This document shows positions 52,525-61,901 of a stretch of DNA of 64,000 nucleotides, one piece after another. The translations under genes and the position numbers were made by a program. How positions within the stretch are numbered: position 1 is the stretch's first letter; every line of letters begins with the position of its first letter. Source of the DNA: Vibrio sp. RE88 (lineage in GTDB: Bacteria > Pseudomonadota > Gammaproteobacteria > Enterobacterales > Vibrionaceae); assembly GCF_013113835.1 (NCBI RefSeq), contig NZ_VTYQ01000005.1, positions 186,001 through 250,000 of the forward strand, given 5' to 3'. The notes under the pieces were generated by a model. The model saw only the letters and a list, made by a program, of their open reading frames with translations, searched no databases and was not told the DNA's origin.

Positions 52525-53661
52525 ATGTTTGAATACGAAATCTTGCGACTTATCTGGTGGGTTCTGATCGGTGTTCTCCTGGTAGGTTTCGCAGTGACTG
52601 ATGGCTTCGATATGGGTGTTGGCGCGCTAGTACCTGTAATCGGAAAAAATGATACTGAACGTCGTGTGATGATCAACTCGATCGCACCTCACTGGGAAGG
52701 CAACCAAGTTTGGTTGGTGACAGCGGGTGGTGCTCTATTTGCTGCATGGCCTTTAGTTTACGCAACGTCGTTCTCTGGATTCTATCTGGCGATGATTCTA
52801 ACGTTGGCTGCTTTGTGGCTAAGACCGTTGGGCCTCTCTTATCGCTCAAAGATTGAAGATACTAAGTGGCGTCAAACGTGGGATATTTGTATTTCTATCA
52901 GTGGCTTCGTTCCACCAATTATCTTTGGTGTGGCGTTTGGTAATCTACTACAAGGTGTACCATTCCAGTTGACTGAATTTTTGATGCCAACGTATCACGG
53001 TTCATTCTTTGGTCTGTTAAACCCATTCGCATTGTTATGTGGCTTAGTTAGCTTGTTCATGATCTTAATGCAGGGCGCTACTTGGCTACAGATGAAGACC
53101 ACAGACGAAGTTCACGCTCGCTCACGCAGTGTTGCACAAATCATGGGTCTACTAACGGTTGCGACTTTCGTTGCTGCTGGTTTCTGGGTTCAAAGCATTG
53201 AAGGCTACGTGATTACCAGCGCTATTGACCATAATGGCGCGTCTAACCCACTTGCTAAAGAAGTAGTTCGTGAAGCGGGTGCTTGGATGAACAACTTCGA
53301 GCAGTACCCGTTGATGTGGATTGCTCCGGCGCTGGGTGTAGTGATGTCTCTTGTTACTGTACTGGCTTCACGTCTTGAGCGTGGTGGTATCGCATTCTTT
53401 GCTTCAAGTCTAGGTAATGCAGGTATTATTTTCACAGCGGGTCTGGCGATGTTCCCATTCATCATGCCTTCTGATTTGATGCCTAACCACAGCCTGACCA
53501 TGTGGGATGCAACGTCATCTGAATTGACGCTCAACCTAATGACAGGTGTAGCCTTTATCATGGTGCCTGTTATCTTGGCGTATACAATTTGGACTTACTA
53601 CAAGATGTTCGGTCGTCTGGACAGCAAGTTCATTGAAGACAACAAAAACTCACTTTACTAA
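52525..53661 (+). CDS. cydB: CydB, cytochrome bd ubiquinol oxidase subunit II
   Basis: 378-residue membrane subunit partnering CydA. The start is WWVLIGVLLVGFAVTDGFDMGVGALVPVIGK, and APHWEGNQVWLVTAGGALFAAWP follows. Eight to nine hydrophobic helices. A ribosome-binding site AAGGAG precedes the ATG, 15 bp after cydA. Confidence 0.97.
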   Translation: MFEYEILRLIWWVLIGVLLVGFAVTDGFDMGVGALVPVIGKNDTERRVMINSIAPHWEGNQVWLVTAGGALFAAWPLVYATSFSGFYLAMILTLAALWLRPLGLSYRSKIEDTKWRQTWDICISISGFVPPIIFGVAFGNLLQGVPFQLTEFLMPTYHGSFFGLLNPFALLCGLVSLFMILMQGATWLQMKTTDEVHARSRSVAQIMGLLTVATFVAAGFWVQSIEGYVITSAIDHNGASNPLAKEVVREAGAWMNNFEQYPLMWIAPALGVVMSLVTVLASRLERGGIAFFASSLGNAGIIFTAGLAMFPFIMPSDLMPNHSLTMWDATSSELTLNLMTGVAFIMVPVILAYTIWTYYKMFGRLDSKFIEDNKNSLY

Positions 53662-53673
53662 GGAGCTATTACT

Positions 53674-53781
53674 ATGTGGTATTTCGCATGGATTCTAGGT
53701 GTACTACTTGCTTGCGCATTCGGTATCATCAATGCTCTTTGGCTAGAGCACTCAGAAATGATGGATAAAGACAGTGAGTAA
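53674..53781 (+). CDS. cydX: CydX, small subunit of cytochrome bd oxidase
   Basis: 35-residue single-helix peptide starting MWYFAWILGVLLACAFGIIN and ending LEHSEMMDKDSE. This is the CydX/CbdX pattern, including the W-Y-F-A-W-I start. It stabilises the heme environment of CydAB. It begins 12 bp after cydB with an AAGGAG site and overlaps ybgE by 8 bp. Too short for routine gene callers. Confidence 0.95.
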   Translation: MWYFAWILGVLLACAFGIINALWLEHSEMMDKDSE

Positions 53782-54076
53782 TCTCGCTGAGCAGGTAGCT
53801 AAGCTGCATGCGCCAATGGATAAGGCTCTGTTTAGAGCCTTATCGCTGATTCTTGGTTTTTATCATGTTGCTATGGTGATGTGGGATCCGGAGCAGTATT
53901 CAGCTTCAATAGGCGGTTTCAATGCACTGATCTCACCGCTGATGATTTGGGCAATTTGTTCCAGCATGATCTTTGGCTTGAGCTTCAAACCAAAAAACTG
54001 GTATTGGCAAGTATTATTCAGTCCTTATTTTTCCTTAACGATTCTAATTTATTTAACTCTAATACGTGTTTTGTAA
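53774..54076 (+). CDS. ybgE: YbgE, cyd operon membrane protein
   Basis: 100-residue protein with three hydrophobic helices. The GTG start overlaps the cydX stop by 8 bp, implying translational coupling. The N-terminal ALFRALSLILGFYHVAMVMWDPEQY and the central FNALISPLMIWAICSSMIFGLSFKPKNWYW match the YbgE family, which always follows cydX. Role uncertain. Confidence 0.88.
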   Translation: MSNLAEQVAKLHAPMDKALFRALSLILGFYHVAMVMWDPEQYSASIGGFNALISPLMIWAICSSMIFGLSFKPKNWYWQVLFSPYFSLTILIYLTLIRVL

Positions 54077-54112
54077 ATTGAACTGACTGAAAATTATCCA
54101 CTAATTAGTCAC

Positions 54113-54149
54113 AATAGCGCCACTATTTGATAGCTGGCGCTATTTTTTT
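54113..54149 (+). terminator. Terminator after the cyd operon
   Basis: AATAGCGCCA / TGGCGCTATT stem with a 12-base loop and a long T run. It separates cyd from the tol-pal operon. Confidence 0.88.
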
Positions 54150-54241
54150 GTTTCAATCTTTGAAAACCTCCATTAACCCTTGCATAAACGGCAATGAGTT
54201 GCGTTATAGTAAAGCACCTCAATTGTTAGAAAGGGATTGAT

Positions 54242-54661
54242 GTGCAAAGCGAACCTGCTGTATTTGAGCTGCCTGTAACGGTTTATTATGAAGATACTGA
54301 CGTCGGTGGGCTGGTATTTCACGCCAATTACGTTAAGTATTTTGAGCGTGGCCGTTCTGAATATCTGTCCAGTATTGGTGTTTCACAATCGACTCTTTTG
54401 GAACAAAACATCGGTTTCGTAGTCCGACACATGGACATCGATTTTCTGCAAGGCGCTCGTCTCGAAGACCGTCTAACGGTTAAGACATCGGTTGCAGAAG
54501 CGAAGAAAGCAAGCCTTATTTTCTGTCAGGAGATCGTAAATCCTGCCGGCAAAACATTGTGTAAAGCAATGGTTAAGGTAGCATGCATCGATAATGAAAA
54601 AATGAGGCCAAAAGCGATCCCTCAATCAATAGTTATGGAGTTTACTCACAGTGACCGCTGA
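54242..54661 (+). CDS. ybgC: YbgC, Tol-Pal-associated acyl-CoA thioesterase
   Basis: 139-residue hotdog-fold thioesterase. The family signature [29 protein letters not shown] contains the catalytic Asp, and the substrate pocket follows. The start is the GTG at 54242. First gene of the tol-pal operon, overlapping tolQ by 11 bp. In E. coli it acts on acyl-CoA/ACP near the membrane and is not essential for Tol function. Confidence 0.93.
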   Translation: MQSEPAVFELPVTVYYEDTDVGGLVFHANYVKYFERGRSEYLSSIGVSQSTLLEQNIGFVVRHMDIDFLQGARLEDRLTVKTSVAEAKKASLIFCQEIVNPAGKTLCKAMVKVACIDNEKMRPKAIPQSIVMEFTHSDR

Positions 54662-55349
54662 TATTTCAATGCTTGACCTGTTTTTGCAAGCAAGCCTGCT
54701 CGTAAAAATGGTGATGTTGACCTTGTTAGGTATGTCGATTGTTTCTTGGGCAATGATCATTAAGCGCAGTAAAGTGCTATCCCAAGCTGCGAAAGGAGCT
54801 GAAACATTCGAAGATAAGTTCTGGTCAGGCACTGATCTTTCCGTCCTTTATCAAAACGCTAAAAAGCGCAAAGACGAACTGGCAGGAACGGAAGAGATCT
54901 TCTACTCCGGTTTCACTGAGTTTGCTCGCCTAAGAAAATCCAACGCCGATTCACCTGACTTCATTATGGAAGGTACTGGCCGCGCAATGCGTGTTGCTGT
55001 TGCCCGTGAAGTCGATGAGCTTGAAACCAACCTACCATTTTTGGCAACGGTTGGCTCAATCAGCCCTTACATCGGTCTATTTGGTACAGTTTGGGGTATC
55101 ATGCATGCCTTTATCGCACTTGGTGAAGTTAAGCAGGCTACTTTAGCCATGGTTGCGCCGGGTATCGCTGAAGCATTGGTTGCAACTGCGATGGGTCTAT
55201 TTGCAGCGATTCCAGCTGTGATGGCTTACAACCGATTAAGCAATAAAGTGGGTAAGTTGGAACACAACTACGCCACTTTCTCTGAAGAATTCCACAGCAT
55301 CCTGCACCGCCAAGCGATGGCTGGACGTGATTCTGCCAACAGGGATTAA
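54651..55349 (+). CDS. tolQ: TolQ, Tol-Pal motor subunit
   Basis: 232-residue inner-membrane protein related to ExbB and MotA. Three helices, with the third region containing the conserved [22 protein letters not shown] and [26 protein letters not shown]. The start is a GTG at 54651 ([17 protein letters not shown], as in E. coli MTDMNILDLFLKASLL). Uses proton flow with TolR to energise TolA. Confidence 0.96.
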   Translation: MTADISMLDLFLQASLLVKMVMLTLLGMSIVSWAMIIKRSKVLSQAAKGAETFEDKFWSGTDLSVLYQNAKKRKDELAGTEEIFYSGFTEFARLRKSNADSPDFIMEGTGRAMRVAVAREVDELETNLPFLATVGSISPYIGLFGTVWGIMHAFIALGEVKQATLAMVAPGIAEALVATAMGLFAAIPAVMAYNRLSNKVGKLEHNYATFSEEFHSILHRQAMAGRDSANRD

Positions 55350-55798
55350 TGGATATGGCAGGCTATCAACCTAAAAAACGTAAGATGACGGCAGAGATTA
55401 ACGTTGTTCCGTACATCGACGTTATGCTTGTGCTGTTAATTATCTTCATGGTGACGTCGCCTTTCGTAACACAGGGTGTTGATGTTGAGTTGCCAAAAAC
55501 AGCAACAGCGAAACCTGCATCAGAGCTCGCCGGAGATAGCGACTCAAGCTTCATCATTGTAGAAATTGATCGCGAAGGCAATTTAGGCCTGAGTGTGAAC
55601 GATGAAGAAGTCATGCGTGGTATCTCGCTGCAGGACGTGATTGTACGTGTGAAAGCAGAACTGTCCTTGAAGCCAGAGTCACCTGTCGCTGTTGGTGGTG
55701 ATGCGGCGACTCCTTATGCTGAAGTGGTACTGGTTCTGGACGAATTAAGCCGTGCCGGGATCCCTAAAGTGGGTCTTCTTACGGACATAAAGGAATAA
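55349..55798 (+). CDS. tolR: TolR, Tol-Pal motor subunit
   Basis: 149 residues; related to ExbD and MotB. The single helix carries the proton-path Asp in VVPYIDVMLVLLIIFMVTSP near residue 25. A periplasmic domain follows. The start ATG overlaps the tolQ stop by 1 base; an ATG 2 codons on is possible. Binds TolQ and the C-terminal region contacts peptidoglycan. Confidence 0.95.
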   Translation: MDMAGYQPKKRKMTAEINVVPYIDVMLVLLIIFMVTSPFVTQGVDVELPKTATAKPASELAGDSDSSFIIVEIDREGNLGLSVNDEEVMRGISLQDVIVRVKAELSLKPESPVAVGGDAATPYAEVVLVLDELSRAGIPKVGLLTDIKE

Positions 55799-55811
55799 GC
55801 GCTCTCAGGTT

Positions 55812-56885
55812 ATGAAAGAGACCAAACCAAAGAAAAAGAGTGATTACACCAAGCCGATAGCGATATCTGCGGCTTTGCATGCACTGTTGGCTGTGGCGCT
55901 TATTTGGGGAACAGACTTTACCATGTCAAAGCCAGAGCCTTCTGGTCAGATGGTTCAGGCGGTTGTTATTGACCCAAACTTGGTGCGCCAGCAAGCTCAG
56001 CAAATTCGTAGTCAACGCGAAGAAGCAGCAAAGAAAGAACAAGACCGTTTAGATAAGTTGCGCCGCGAAAGTGAGCAGCTTGAGAAAAACCGCAAAGCGG
56101 AAGAAGAGCGCATTCGTAAGCTGAAAGAACAGCAAGCACGAGAAGCGAAAGCAGCACGTGAAGCTGAGAAAGCCAGGCAGCAGAAAGAAAAAGAGCGCCA
56201 AGCCGCTGAAGAGCGAGTTAAGAAAGAGCGCGAACGTGCGGCTAAATTGGAAGCTGAGCGTAAAGCGAAAGAAGAGGCGATCAAAAAAGCGGAACAAGAA
56301 CGTTTAGCGAAAGAAGCCGCTATCGCTAAAGCAGAGAAAGAGCGCGTTGCGCGTGAGAAAGCGGCAAAAGAAGCGGAAGAAAAAGCACGTCGTCAACGTG
56401 AAGCGGCTGAAAAAGCTGAAAAAGAACGTATAGCGAAAGAGAAAGCCGCTAAAGAAGCTGCTGAGAAAGCGCGTAAAGAGAAAGAGCGTTTAGAGCGCTT
56501 GGAACGTGAACGTAAAGAGCAAGAAGCCGCTTTAGATAACATCTTCTCTGGTCTGGAAACTGAAGCAGAGCAAAATAGCTCGGCAAGACAGCAACACGTG
56601 AGTAGTGAAGCTGAACGATACGGCGCTATTTATACCCAATTGATACAGCAGAACCTGTTACTGGAGGACAGTTTCAGGGGAAAGTCATGCCGAGTTAATC
56701 TGCGCCTGATTCCTACAGGTGCTGGCGCCATTGTCGGTAATCTAAGCGTGCTTGATGGTGACAATCGACTGTGTTCGGCGACGCGACGAGCGGTTGCGCA
56801 GGTAGGAAGTTTCCCATTACCTAAAGAACAAGACGTCATCAATCAGTTAAAGAATATCAATTTAACCGTAGAACCTAAGTCATAA
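55812..56885 (+). CDS. tolA: TolA, periplasm-spanning Tol-Pal protein
   Basis: 357 residues. Helix at about 17-37 ([17 protein letters not shown]) with the SHxxH-like TolA motif ISAALHALL, a very long alpha-helical arm of alternating K, E, A and R (about 55-245), and domain III with [16 protein letters not shown] for Pal/TolB contact. It couples the TolQR motor to the outer membrane. The arm's low-complexity composition produces spurious reading frames on the other strand. Confidence 0.94.
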   Translation: MKETKPKKKSDYTKPIAISAALHALLAVALIWGTDFTMSKPEPSGQMVQAVVIDPNLVRQQAQQIRSQREEAAKKEQDRLDKLRRESEQLEKNRKAEEERIRKLKEQQAREAKAAREAEKARQQKEKERQAAEERVKKERERAAKLEAERKAKEEAIKKAEQERLAKEAAIAKAEKERVAREKAAKEAEEKARRQREAAEKAEKERIAKEKAAKEAAEKARKEKERLERLERERKEQEAALDNIFSGLETEAEQNSSARQQHVSSEAERYGAIYTQLIQQNLLLEDSFRGKSCRVNLRLIPTGAGAIVGNLSVLDGDNRLCSATRRAVAQVGSFPLPKEQDVINQLKNINLTVEPKS

Positions 56886-56895
56886 GGAAAAGCTT

Positions 56896-58248
56896 GTGTT
56901 AAAGCGACTAATATTAGGATGTTTGCTCACAGTGATGAGCGCGTTTCAGGTAGCCAATGCGGCGCTGGAACTTGTGATTACAGACGGCATTGACTCTGCA
57001 CGTCCGATCGCTATCGTCCCATTTAAGTGGGAAGGTTCAACTAAATTACCTCATGATGTTTCCGCCATTATTGCTTCTGACTTGCAACGCAGCGGTAAAT
57101 TCAGCCCAGTTGCGACCAGCAAGATGCCACAAACGCCATACAGTGAGAGTGAAATTAATTTTGATGCTTGGACGGGGTTAGGTGTTGACGCGCTACTAAC
57201 GGGCACCATTTCGCAAAATGCGGAAGGTAACTATGTAATCAACTACCAGTTAGTGGACGTGGTTCGTGGTCAATTAACTCAAGGGCAAAGTAAAGCGTTA
57301 AGTACTGATGGCCAACTCGTGTTGTCTAAAGATCACGTGCTTTTCAACAAGCGTGCAACAGTGCCGGGGGAGCGTATGCGTGAATATGCTCACCGAATTT
57401 CAGACTTGGTATATAAAGAGTTAACTGGTGAGCGTGGTGCGTTCCTGACTCGAATCGCTTACGTTGTGGTTAACGATAAAGACAGCTATCCGTATCAACT
57501 ACGTGTTGCTGACTATGATGGTTATAACGAGCGATTGGTTCTACGTTCTAAGCAGCCACTTATGTCTCCAGCTTGGTCACCAGATGGCAAGAAACTGGCT
57601 TATGTGAGTTTCCAAAATGGCCAGGCAGAAATCTTCATCATGAACATCTACACGGGTGAGCGTGAAAAAGTAACGTCATACCCTCGTCACAATGGTGCGC
57701 CACGATTCTCTCCTGATGGTAATAAACTCGCTCTCGTGTTGTCGAAAACAGGCAGCCTGCAAGTTTATACATTGGATTTGAAAACCCGCAAGTTGACGCA
57801 AATAACACGTGGTAGATCAAATAATACAGAACCATTCTGGCATCCTGATGGCAAATCACTGATCTTTACCTCGGATCGGGGTGGTAAACCTCAAATTTAT
57901 CAAGTAGATTTGGCAAGTGGTTCAACCAACCGCCTTACCTGGCAGGGTCGCCAGAACCTAGGTGGGCAGATTACACCTGATGGACGATTCCTGGTAATGG
58001 TCAATCGTAGTAACTCGGGCTTCAATTTGGCGAAACAGGATCTTGAAACGGGCGCCGTTCAGGTTCTGACAAAAACATTGCTGGATGAATCACCGAGTAT
58101 CGCGCCAAACGGCGGTATGGTTATTTATAGCTCTATCTTCAATAAAACCAATGTACTTTCAATGGTTTCAATAGATGGACGCTTTAAAGCTCGATTACCG
58201 GCAACAAACGGTCGTGTTCGTGCACCTGCATGGTCACCGTTTTTGTAG
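56896..58248 (+). CDS. tolB: TolB, periplasmic beta-propeller protein
   Basis: 450 residues. Signal peptide ending VANA-A, an N-terminal alpha/beta domain with [19 protein letters not shown], then a six-bladed propeller with repeats such as [48 protein letters not shown] and [13 protein letters not shown]. The start is GTG at 56896. It binds Pal and the TolA domain III. Confidence 0.96.
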   Translation: MLKRLILGCLLTVMSAFQVANAALELVITDGIDSARPIAIVPFKWEGSTKLPHDVSAIIASDLQRSGKFSPVATSKMPQTPYSESEINFDAWTGLGVDALLTGTISQNAEGNYVINYQLVDVVRGQLTQGQSKALSTDGQLVLSKDHVLFNKRATVPGERMREYAHRISDLVYKELTGERGAFLTRIAYVVVNDKDSYPYQLRVADYDGYNERLVLRSKQPLMSPAWSPDGKKLAYVSFQNGQAEIFIMNIYTGEREKVTSYPRHNGAPRFSPDGNKLALVLSKTGSLQVYTLDLKTRKLTQITRGRSNNTEPFWHPDGKSLIFTSDRGGKPQIYQVDLASGSTNRLTWQGRQNLGGQITPDGRFLVMVNRSNSGFNLAKQDLETGAVQVLTKTLLDESPSIAPNGGMVIYSSIFNKTNVLSMVSIDGRFKARLPATNGRVRAPAWSPFL

Positions 58249-58285
58249 CAAGTAATAAGTATCAAAAAGTAAGGAAAATATAACA

Positions 58286-58825
58286 ATGCAACTAAACAAA
58301 GTTCTTAAAGGGCTATTGATTGCGCTACCAGTTCTAGCTGTTACAGCATGTAGTTCAAGCGATGATGCAGCTAACGCTTCTGGTTCTGAAACTAACCAAT
58401 CAACGTCTGGCTCTGCTAACGGTGTTGATACAACTGTAGTTTCACCAATCGGTGAGAACGGCCAACTTTCTGAGCAAGAGCTTAAAGAGCAGGCACTTCG
58501 TGAGTCTCAAACAATCTACTTCGCGTTTGACAACGCAACCATCGCTGGTGACTACGAAGAAATGCTAGCTGCACACGCGGCTTACCTAAGCAAAAACCCT
58601 GCACTAAAAGTGACTATCGAAGGTCACGCTGATGAGCGTGGTACTCCTGAGTACAACATCGCACTAGGCGAGCGTCGTGCAACGGCAGTTGCTAAGTACC
58701 TACAAGCACTAGGTGTTCAAGCAGACCAAATCTCAATCGTGAGCTACGGTGAAGAGAAGCCTCTTCTACTAGGTCAGTCTGAAGATGTGTACGCTAAGAA
58801 CCGTCGTGCGGTTCTAGTATACTAA
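58286..58825 (+). CDS. pal: Pal, peptidoglycan-associated lipoprotein
   Basis: 179 residues. Lipobox LAVTAC with Cys22, a Ser/Asn-rich linker, and the OmpA-like peptidoglycan-binding domain ([51 protein letters not shown]). Anchors the outer membrane to the wall at the division site. Confidence 0.97.
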   Translation: MQLNKVLKGLLIALPVLAVTACSSSDDAANASGSETNQSTSGSANGVDTTVVSPIGENGQLSEQELKEQALRESQTIYFAFDNATIAGDYEEMLAAHAAYLSKNPALKVTIEGHADERGTPEYNIALGERRATAVAKYLQALGVQADQISIVSYGEEKPLLLGQSEDVYAKNRRAVLVY

Positions 58826-58840
58826 TCAAGGAAAGACCTT

Positions 58841-59617
58841 ATGTTCAGTAACCTTAAGCGCGTAGTTACGCTTACGTTACTGGCAAGTGCAGCGAACAAT
58901 GCGTTCGCTGCACCAGCTCCAGTATCTGATCTTGGTGGTAGCAATTCAGCACCATCGTCTTCTGCCGTACCGGCAAATGAAACCGAAGTTCAACGTCTAG
59001 AACGCTTGTTGGAAAACCGCAATCGCGTTCAGCTGCAAATGCAACAACAGCTTGATGAAATGGCGTTGGAAATTAGTGACCTTCGCGGTCAGCTAGAAAA
59101 GAATAATTACGACATGCAGCAGATGCTGCAGCGTCAGCGCGAATTGTTTATCGAGCTTGATAAGCTTCGCGGCCAGATCAACAGCGCACCAGCAGTCGAT
59201 ACTGCAGCTAAAGATGATCAAGCTAAGCCTGTTGGTAAATTCAGCACCAATGTGGATGAGCAGACTGCGTATCAGAATGCCGTTGATCTTATCCTTAAGA
59301 AACGTGATTACACGGGTGCTATTGCTGCCTTCCAGCAATTTCAGAAAGACTTCCCTGATTCAACGTTTGCGCCAAACGCCCATTACTGGCTAGGGCAGCT
59401 TTATTTTGCTAAGAAGCAGGATAAAGAAGCAGTTAAGAGCTTTGCCTCGGTTGTGTCTTATAAAGACTCGAATAAGCGCGCAGATGCTCTGGTGAAACTT
59501 GGTGACCTTTCGCAGCGTAACAACAATGCAGCGCAAGCGAAAAAGTACTATCAACAGGTACTTGATGAGTACCCAGATAGTGCCTCTGCAAAACTTGCGG
59601 CAGAACGTATCAAGTAG
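58841..59617 (+). CDS. cpoB: CpoB, Tol-Pal coordinator of cell-wall synthesis
   Basis: 258 residues (formerly YbgF). Signal peptide ending NAFA-A, a trimerising coiled coil at about 50-110 (RLERLLENRNRVQLQMQQQ), and C-terminal TPR repeats (YQNAVDLILKKRDYTGAIAAF, APNAHYWLGQLYFAKKQ, ADALVKLGDL, AKKYYQQVLDEYPDSASAKLA). It links Tol-Pal with PBP1B/LpoB at division. Last gene of the operon. Confidence 0.94.
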   Translation: MFSNLKRVVTLTLLASAANNAFAAPAPVSDLGGSNSAPSSSAVPANETEVQRLERLLENRNRVQLQMQQQLDEMALEISDLRGQLEKNNYDMQQMLQRQRELFIELDKLRGQINSAPAVDTAAKDDQAKPVGKFSTNVDEQTAYQNAVDLILKKRDYTGAIAAFQQFQKDFPDSTFAPNAHYWLGQLYFAKKQDKEAVKSFASVVSYKDSNKRADALVKLGDLSQRNNNAAQAKKYYQQVLDEYPDSASAKLAAERIK

Positions 59618-59623
59618 ATAAAC

Positions 59624-59649
59624 AAAGGAGCGCAGTGTCGCTCCTTTTT
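59624..59649 (+). terminator. Terminator after cpoB
   Basis: AAAGGAGCG / CGCTCCTTT stem with T run. Unlike E. coli, no tRNA cluster follows before nadA. Confidence 0.88.
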
Positions 59650-59773
59650 AGTGCCCGCTGCACAGACACCCATTCACTATTTACTCAACAAGTAATTCTT
59701 GCGGAAACTGGCATCTTGATCTGGGTTAAGGTTACAATACCCGGATTACTGGAAGTTGCGTAGAGCAAGAGCA

Positions 59774-60835
59774 ATGAGCCACATTTTAGATACAATCGAA
59801 ACTGTTTACCCATTCCCCCCAAAACCAACACCGCTGACCGATGACCAAAAGCAAGCGCACATTAAAAACATTAAAGAGCTGCTTAAAGAGAAAGACGCGG
59901 TACTGATCGCCCACTACTACACAGACCCTGAAATTCAAGCGCTTGCTGAAGAGACCGGTGGATTTGTTGGTGATTCGCTAGAGATGGCCAAGTTTGGTAA
60001 CCGCCACCCTGCGAGTACATTGATCATTGGTGGCGTTCGTTTTATGGGCGAATCTGCAAAAATTCTGACACCTGAAAAACGCATCTTGATGCCAACGCTA
60101 GAGGCGGAGTGTTCATTAGACTTAGGTTGCCCAGCGGACAAATTCACAGAATTCTGTGATGCGCACCCTGATCACACTGTCGTGGTTTATGCGAATACCT
60201 CAGCCGCGGTGAAAGCTCGTGCTGACTGGGTGGTGACGTCAAGTATTGCCTTGGAGATCGTTGAGCATTTAGACGCTGAAGACAAACCTATTATCTGGGG
60301 GCCTGACCGTCATTTAGGTTCTTACATCGCCAATCAAACCGGTGCTGATATGCTGTTGTGGCAAGGCGAATGTGTCGTACACGATGAGTTCTCGGCTGAC
60401 GCGTTACGTAAGATGAAAGGTCTCTACCCTGAAGCGGCTATTTTGGTACACCCTGAATCGCCAGCGAGTGTAGTCGAGTTGGCGGATGCAGTCGGCTCAA
60501 CCAGCCAACTGATCAAAGCTGCTAAAGAGCTACCTCAGCAAAAGATGATCGTTGCGACTGATAAAGGTATCTTCTTCAAGATGCAGCAACTGGTGCCTGA
60601 AAAAGAACTGATTGAAGCACCTACTGCTGGTGCAGGTGCCACTTGTCGTAGCTGTGCACATTGTCCTTGGATGGCAATGAACGGCCTGAAAGCAATCGAA
60701 GAAGCGCTGCGTGATGGTGGAGAGCAACACGAAATTTTCGTTGATGATGCATTACGTGTGAAATCACTTATTCCGCTAAATCGTATGCTTGATTTTGCAG
60801 AGCAGCTGAACATGCAGGTTAAAGGTAACGCGTAA
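59774..60835 (+). CDS. nadA: NadA, quinolinate synthase
   Basis: 4Fe-4S enzyme of NAD biosynthesis that condenses iminoaspartate with dihydroxyacetone phosphate. The start ATG at 59774 ([10 protein letters not shown]) gives 353 residues. The cluster ligands are Cys113 (AECSLDLGC), Cys200 ([10 protein letters not shown]) and Cys297 within [10 protein letters not shown] (291-300). Monocistronic with its own terminator. Confidence 0.97.
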   Translation: MSHILDTIETVYPFPPKPTPLTDDQKQAHIKNIKELLKEKDAVLIAHYYTDPEIQALAEETGGFVGDSLEMAKFGNRHPASTLIIGGVRFMGESAKILTPEKRILMPTLEAECSLDLGCPADKFTEFCDAHPDHTVVVYANTSAAVKARADWVVTSSIALEIVEHLDAEDKPIIWGPDRHLGSYIANQTGADMLLWQGECVVHDEFSADALRKMKGLYPEAAILVHPESPASVVELADAVGSTSQLIKAAKELPQQKMIVATDKGIFFKMQQLVPEKELIEAPTAGAGATCRSCAHCPWMAMNGLKAIEEALRDGGEQHEIFVDDALRVKSLIPLNRMLDFAEQLNMQVKGNA

Positions 60836-60854
60836 ACCCGTACGTTAAGATCCC

Positions 60855-60884
60855 AAAAGCCAGCTTAATTAAGCTGGCTTTTTT
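60855..60884. terminator. Bidirectional terminator between nadA and dsbB
   Basis: AAAAGCCAGCTT / AAGCTGGCTTTT with AATT in the loop; perfectly symmetrical, with a T run. Confidence 0.9.
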
Positions 60885-60903
60885 GTCTCTAATTATTCAT
60901 GGC

Positions 60904-61443
60904 TCAGTTAAACAACCAGTAGCTCACTGGGTTATCTGGACATTGGTATGGCCCGCACTCAACAAACGTCGATAGCATATTGAGAGCGACTACCGATATC
61001 GCAAGCAGACACACCCAACGACCGATCTTACTCATTTCGAAAGGTTCCGTATTCCAAGCCTCGTTCCACAGCATAAGCAGTATCGCGACAGCCAAAACAG
61101 TTGCTGAGAACAAGACGAACGCCCAAGTGTAGTAATGCATACCAAAGATAGCGCTGCCATACCCTGGAGTACCAGGGATAACGTGCAATGAGACTTGGCG
61201 CAGTGCGGTCGCTGCCCCAAACAGTGCCCCTATCAACACGACACCATAATGTCGTTGTTGTGGACCGTATTTTACGTTGAGTAGAAAGCCAAACATCACC
61301 ATGACAAAACCAATGCGCTGAAGTAGGCAAAGGGGGCATGGCAGCTCGTTGAGCGAGAATTGGAGGACAAAGCCAATTAGTAAGACTAATGTCATGCCAA
61401 AAAGGCCGAGCGTATTAAGTATATTGATTTGATTTCGGTTCAT
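60904..61443 (-). CDS. DsbB-family disulfide-forming protein with an extra C-terminal helix and cysteine pair
   Basis: 179-residue membrane protein. Helices at about 12-30, 43-57, 66-83, 104-126 and 142-160. The quinone-linked active site Cys36-x-x-Cys39 (ELPCPLCLLQR) is in the first periplasmic loop, as in DsbB. The second cysteine pair of DsbB normally lies in the loop between helices 3 and 4; that loop (LHVIPGTPGYGSAIFGM) has no cysteine here. Instead Cys163 and Cys168 (ECGPYQCPDNP) lie after a fifth helix, again on the periplasmic side. It should reoxidise a thiol oxidase partner. It is in a two-gene unit with the DUF5993-like gene, 12 bp away. Confidence 0.85.
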   Translation of the reverse strand: MNRNQINILNTLGLFGMTLVLLIGFVLQFSLNELPCPLCLLQRIGFVMVMFGFLLNVKYGPQQRHYGVVLIGALFGAATALRQVSLHVIPGTPGYGSAIFGMHYYTWAFVLFSATVLAVAILLMLWNEAWNTEPFEMSKIGRWVCLLAISVVALNMLSTFVECGPYQCPDNPVSYWLFN

Positions 61444-61455
61444 CGTGCTCTCTCC

Positions 61456-61611
61456 TTACAACAAAATTGAAAGAGCGTCGTTAGCATGGTGGTTAAACCA
61501 ATACAAACCAAGCACTACCGATGTGGCAAACAGAATGTAGCCAAGTGACTTTTTGCCGCAGAATGCAAAAAGCATCGCAGCAAAAAGCACTAAAAAGATG
61601 AAAGACATCAT
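61456..61611 (-). CDS. DUF5993-like small membrane protein next to the DsbB variant
   Basis: 51 residues with two hydrophobic helices: MMSFIFLVLFAAMLFAF, a CGKK turn, and SLGYILFATSVVLGLYWF, ending HHANDALSILL. It has one cysteine. The pattern matches a family that I recall as DUF5993, often next to DsbB-type genes. Its stop precedes the dsbB-like ATG by 12 bp, with TAAGGAGAG acting as the site for dsbB. Likely cotranscribed and functionally linked; the role is unknown. Confidence 0.75.
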   Translation of the reverse strand: MMSFIFLVLFAAMLFAFCGKKSLGYILFATSVVLGLYWFNHHANDALSILL

Positions 61612-61901
61612 GTGAAAACCCTTACTTTCTTATCTTGATTAAAGCGAGTTTAGTACTCGTCTACCCCTAACATAGACCCAGCCGATGTGAGATTCGATAG
61701 ATAAACGCAAAACCTAAGATTGCAGAAAGCGAGTTTCGATGGGTAAGTTACTCTTTCGAATAGTCTTACGCCTATTTTGCTTGCTGTAACCATATAGAAG
61801 TGACAGAGGAGCAACAGTTTAAGACAGGGAATTGGCTCATCGGTCCTAAGTGAGTTAGTCTTGTCAGAATATTGATAGTAATCAGTCGAGTAACAGGAAA
61901 T

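Noticed and set aside
54094..54102. A DnaA box TTATCCACT after ybgE
   Set aside because: One mismatch and no second box nearby; expected by chance in 64 kb.
56012..56297. Two antisense reading frames over tolA
   Set aside because: They are mirror images of the Lys/Glu/Ala-rich arm of TolA and have no independent start signal.
59650..59773. A tRNA cluster between cpoB and nadA, as in E. coli
   Set aside because: The gap is only 124 bases and I found no cloverleaf pattern or CCA end.
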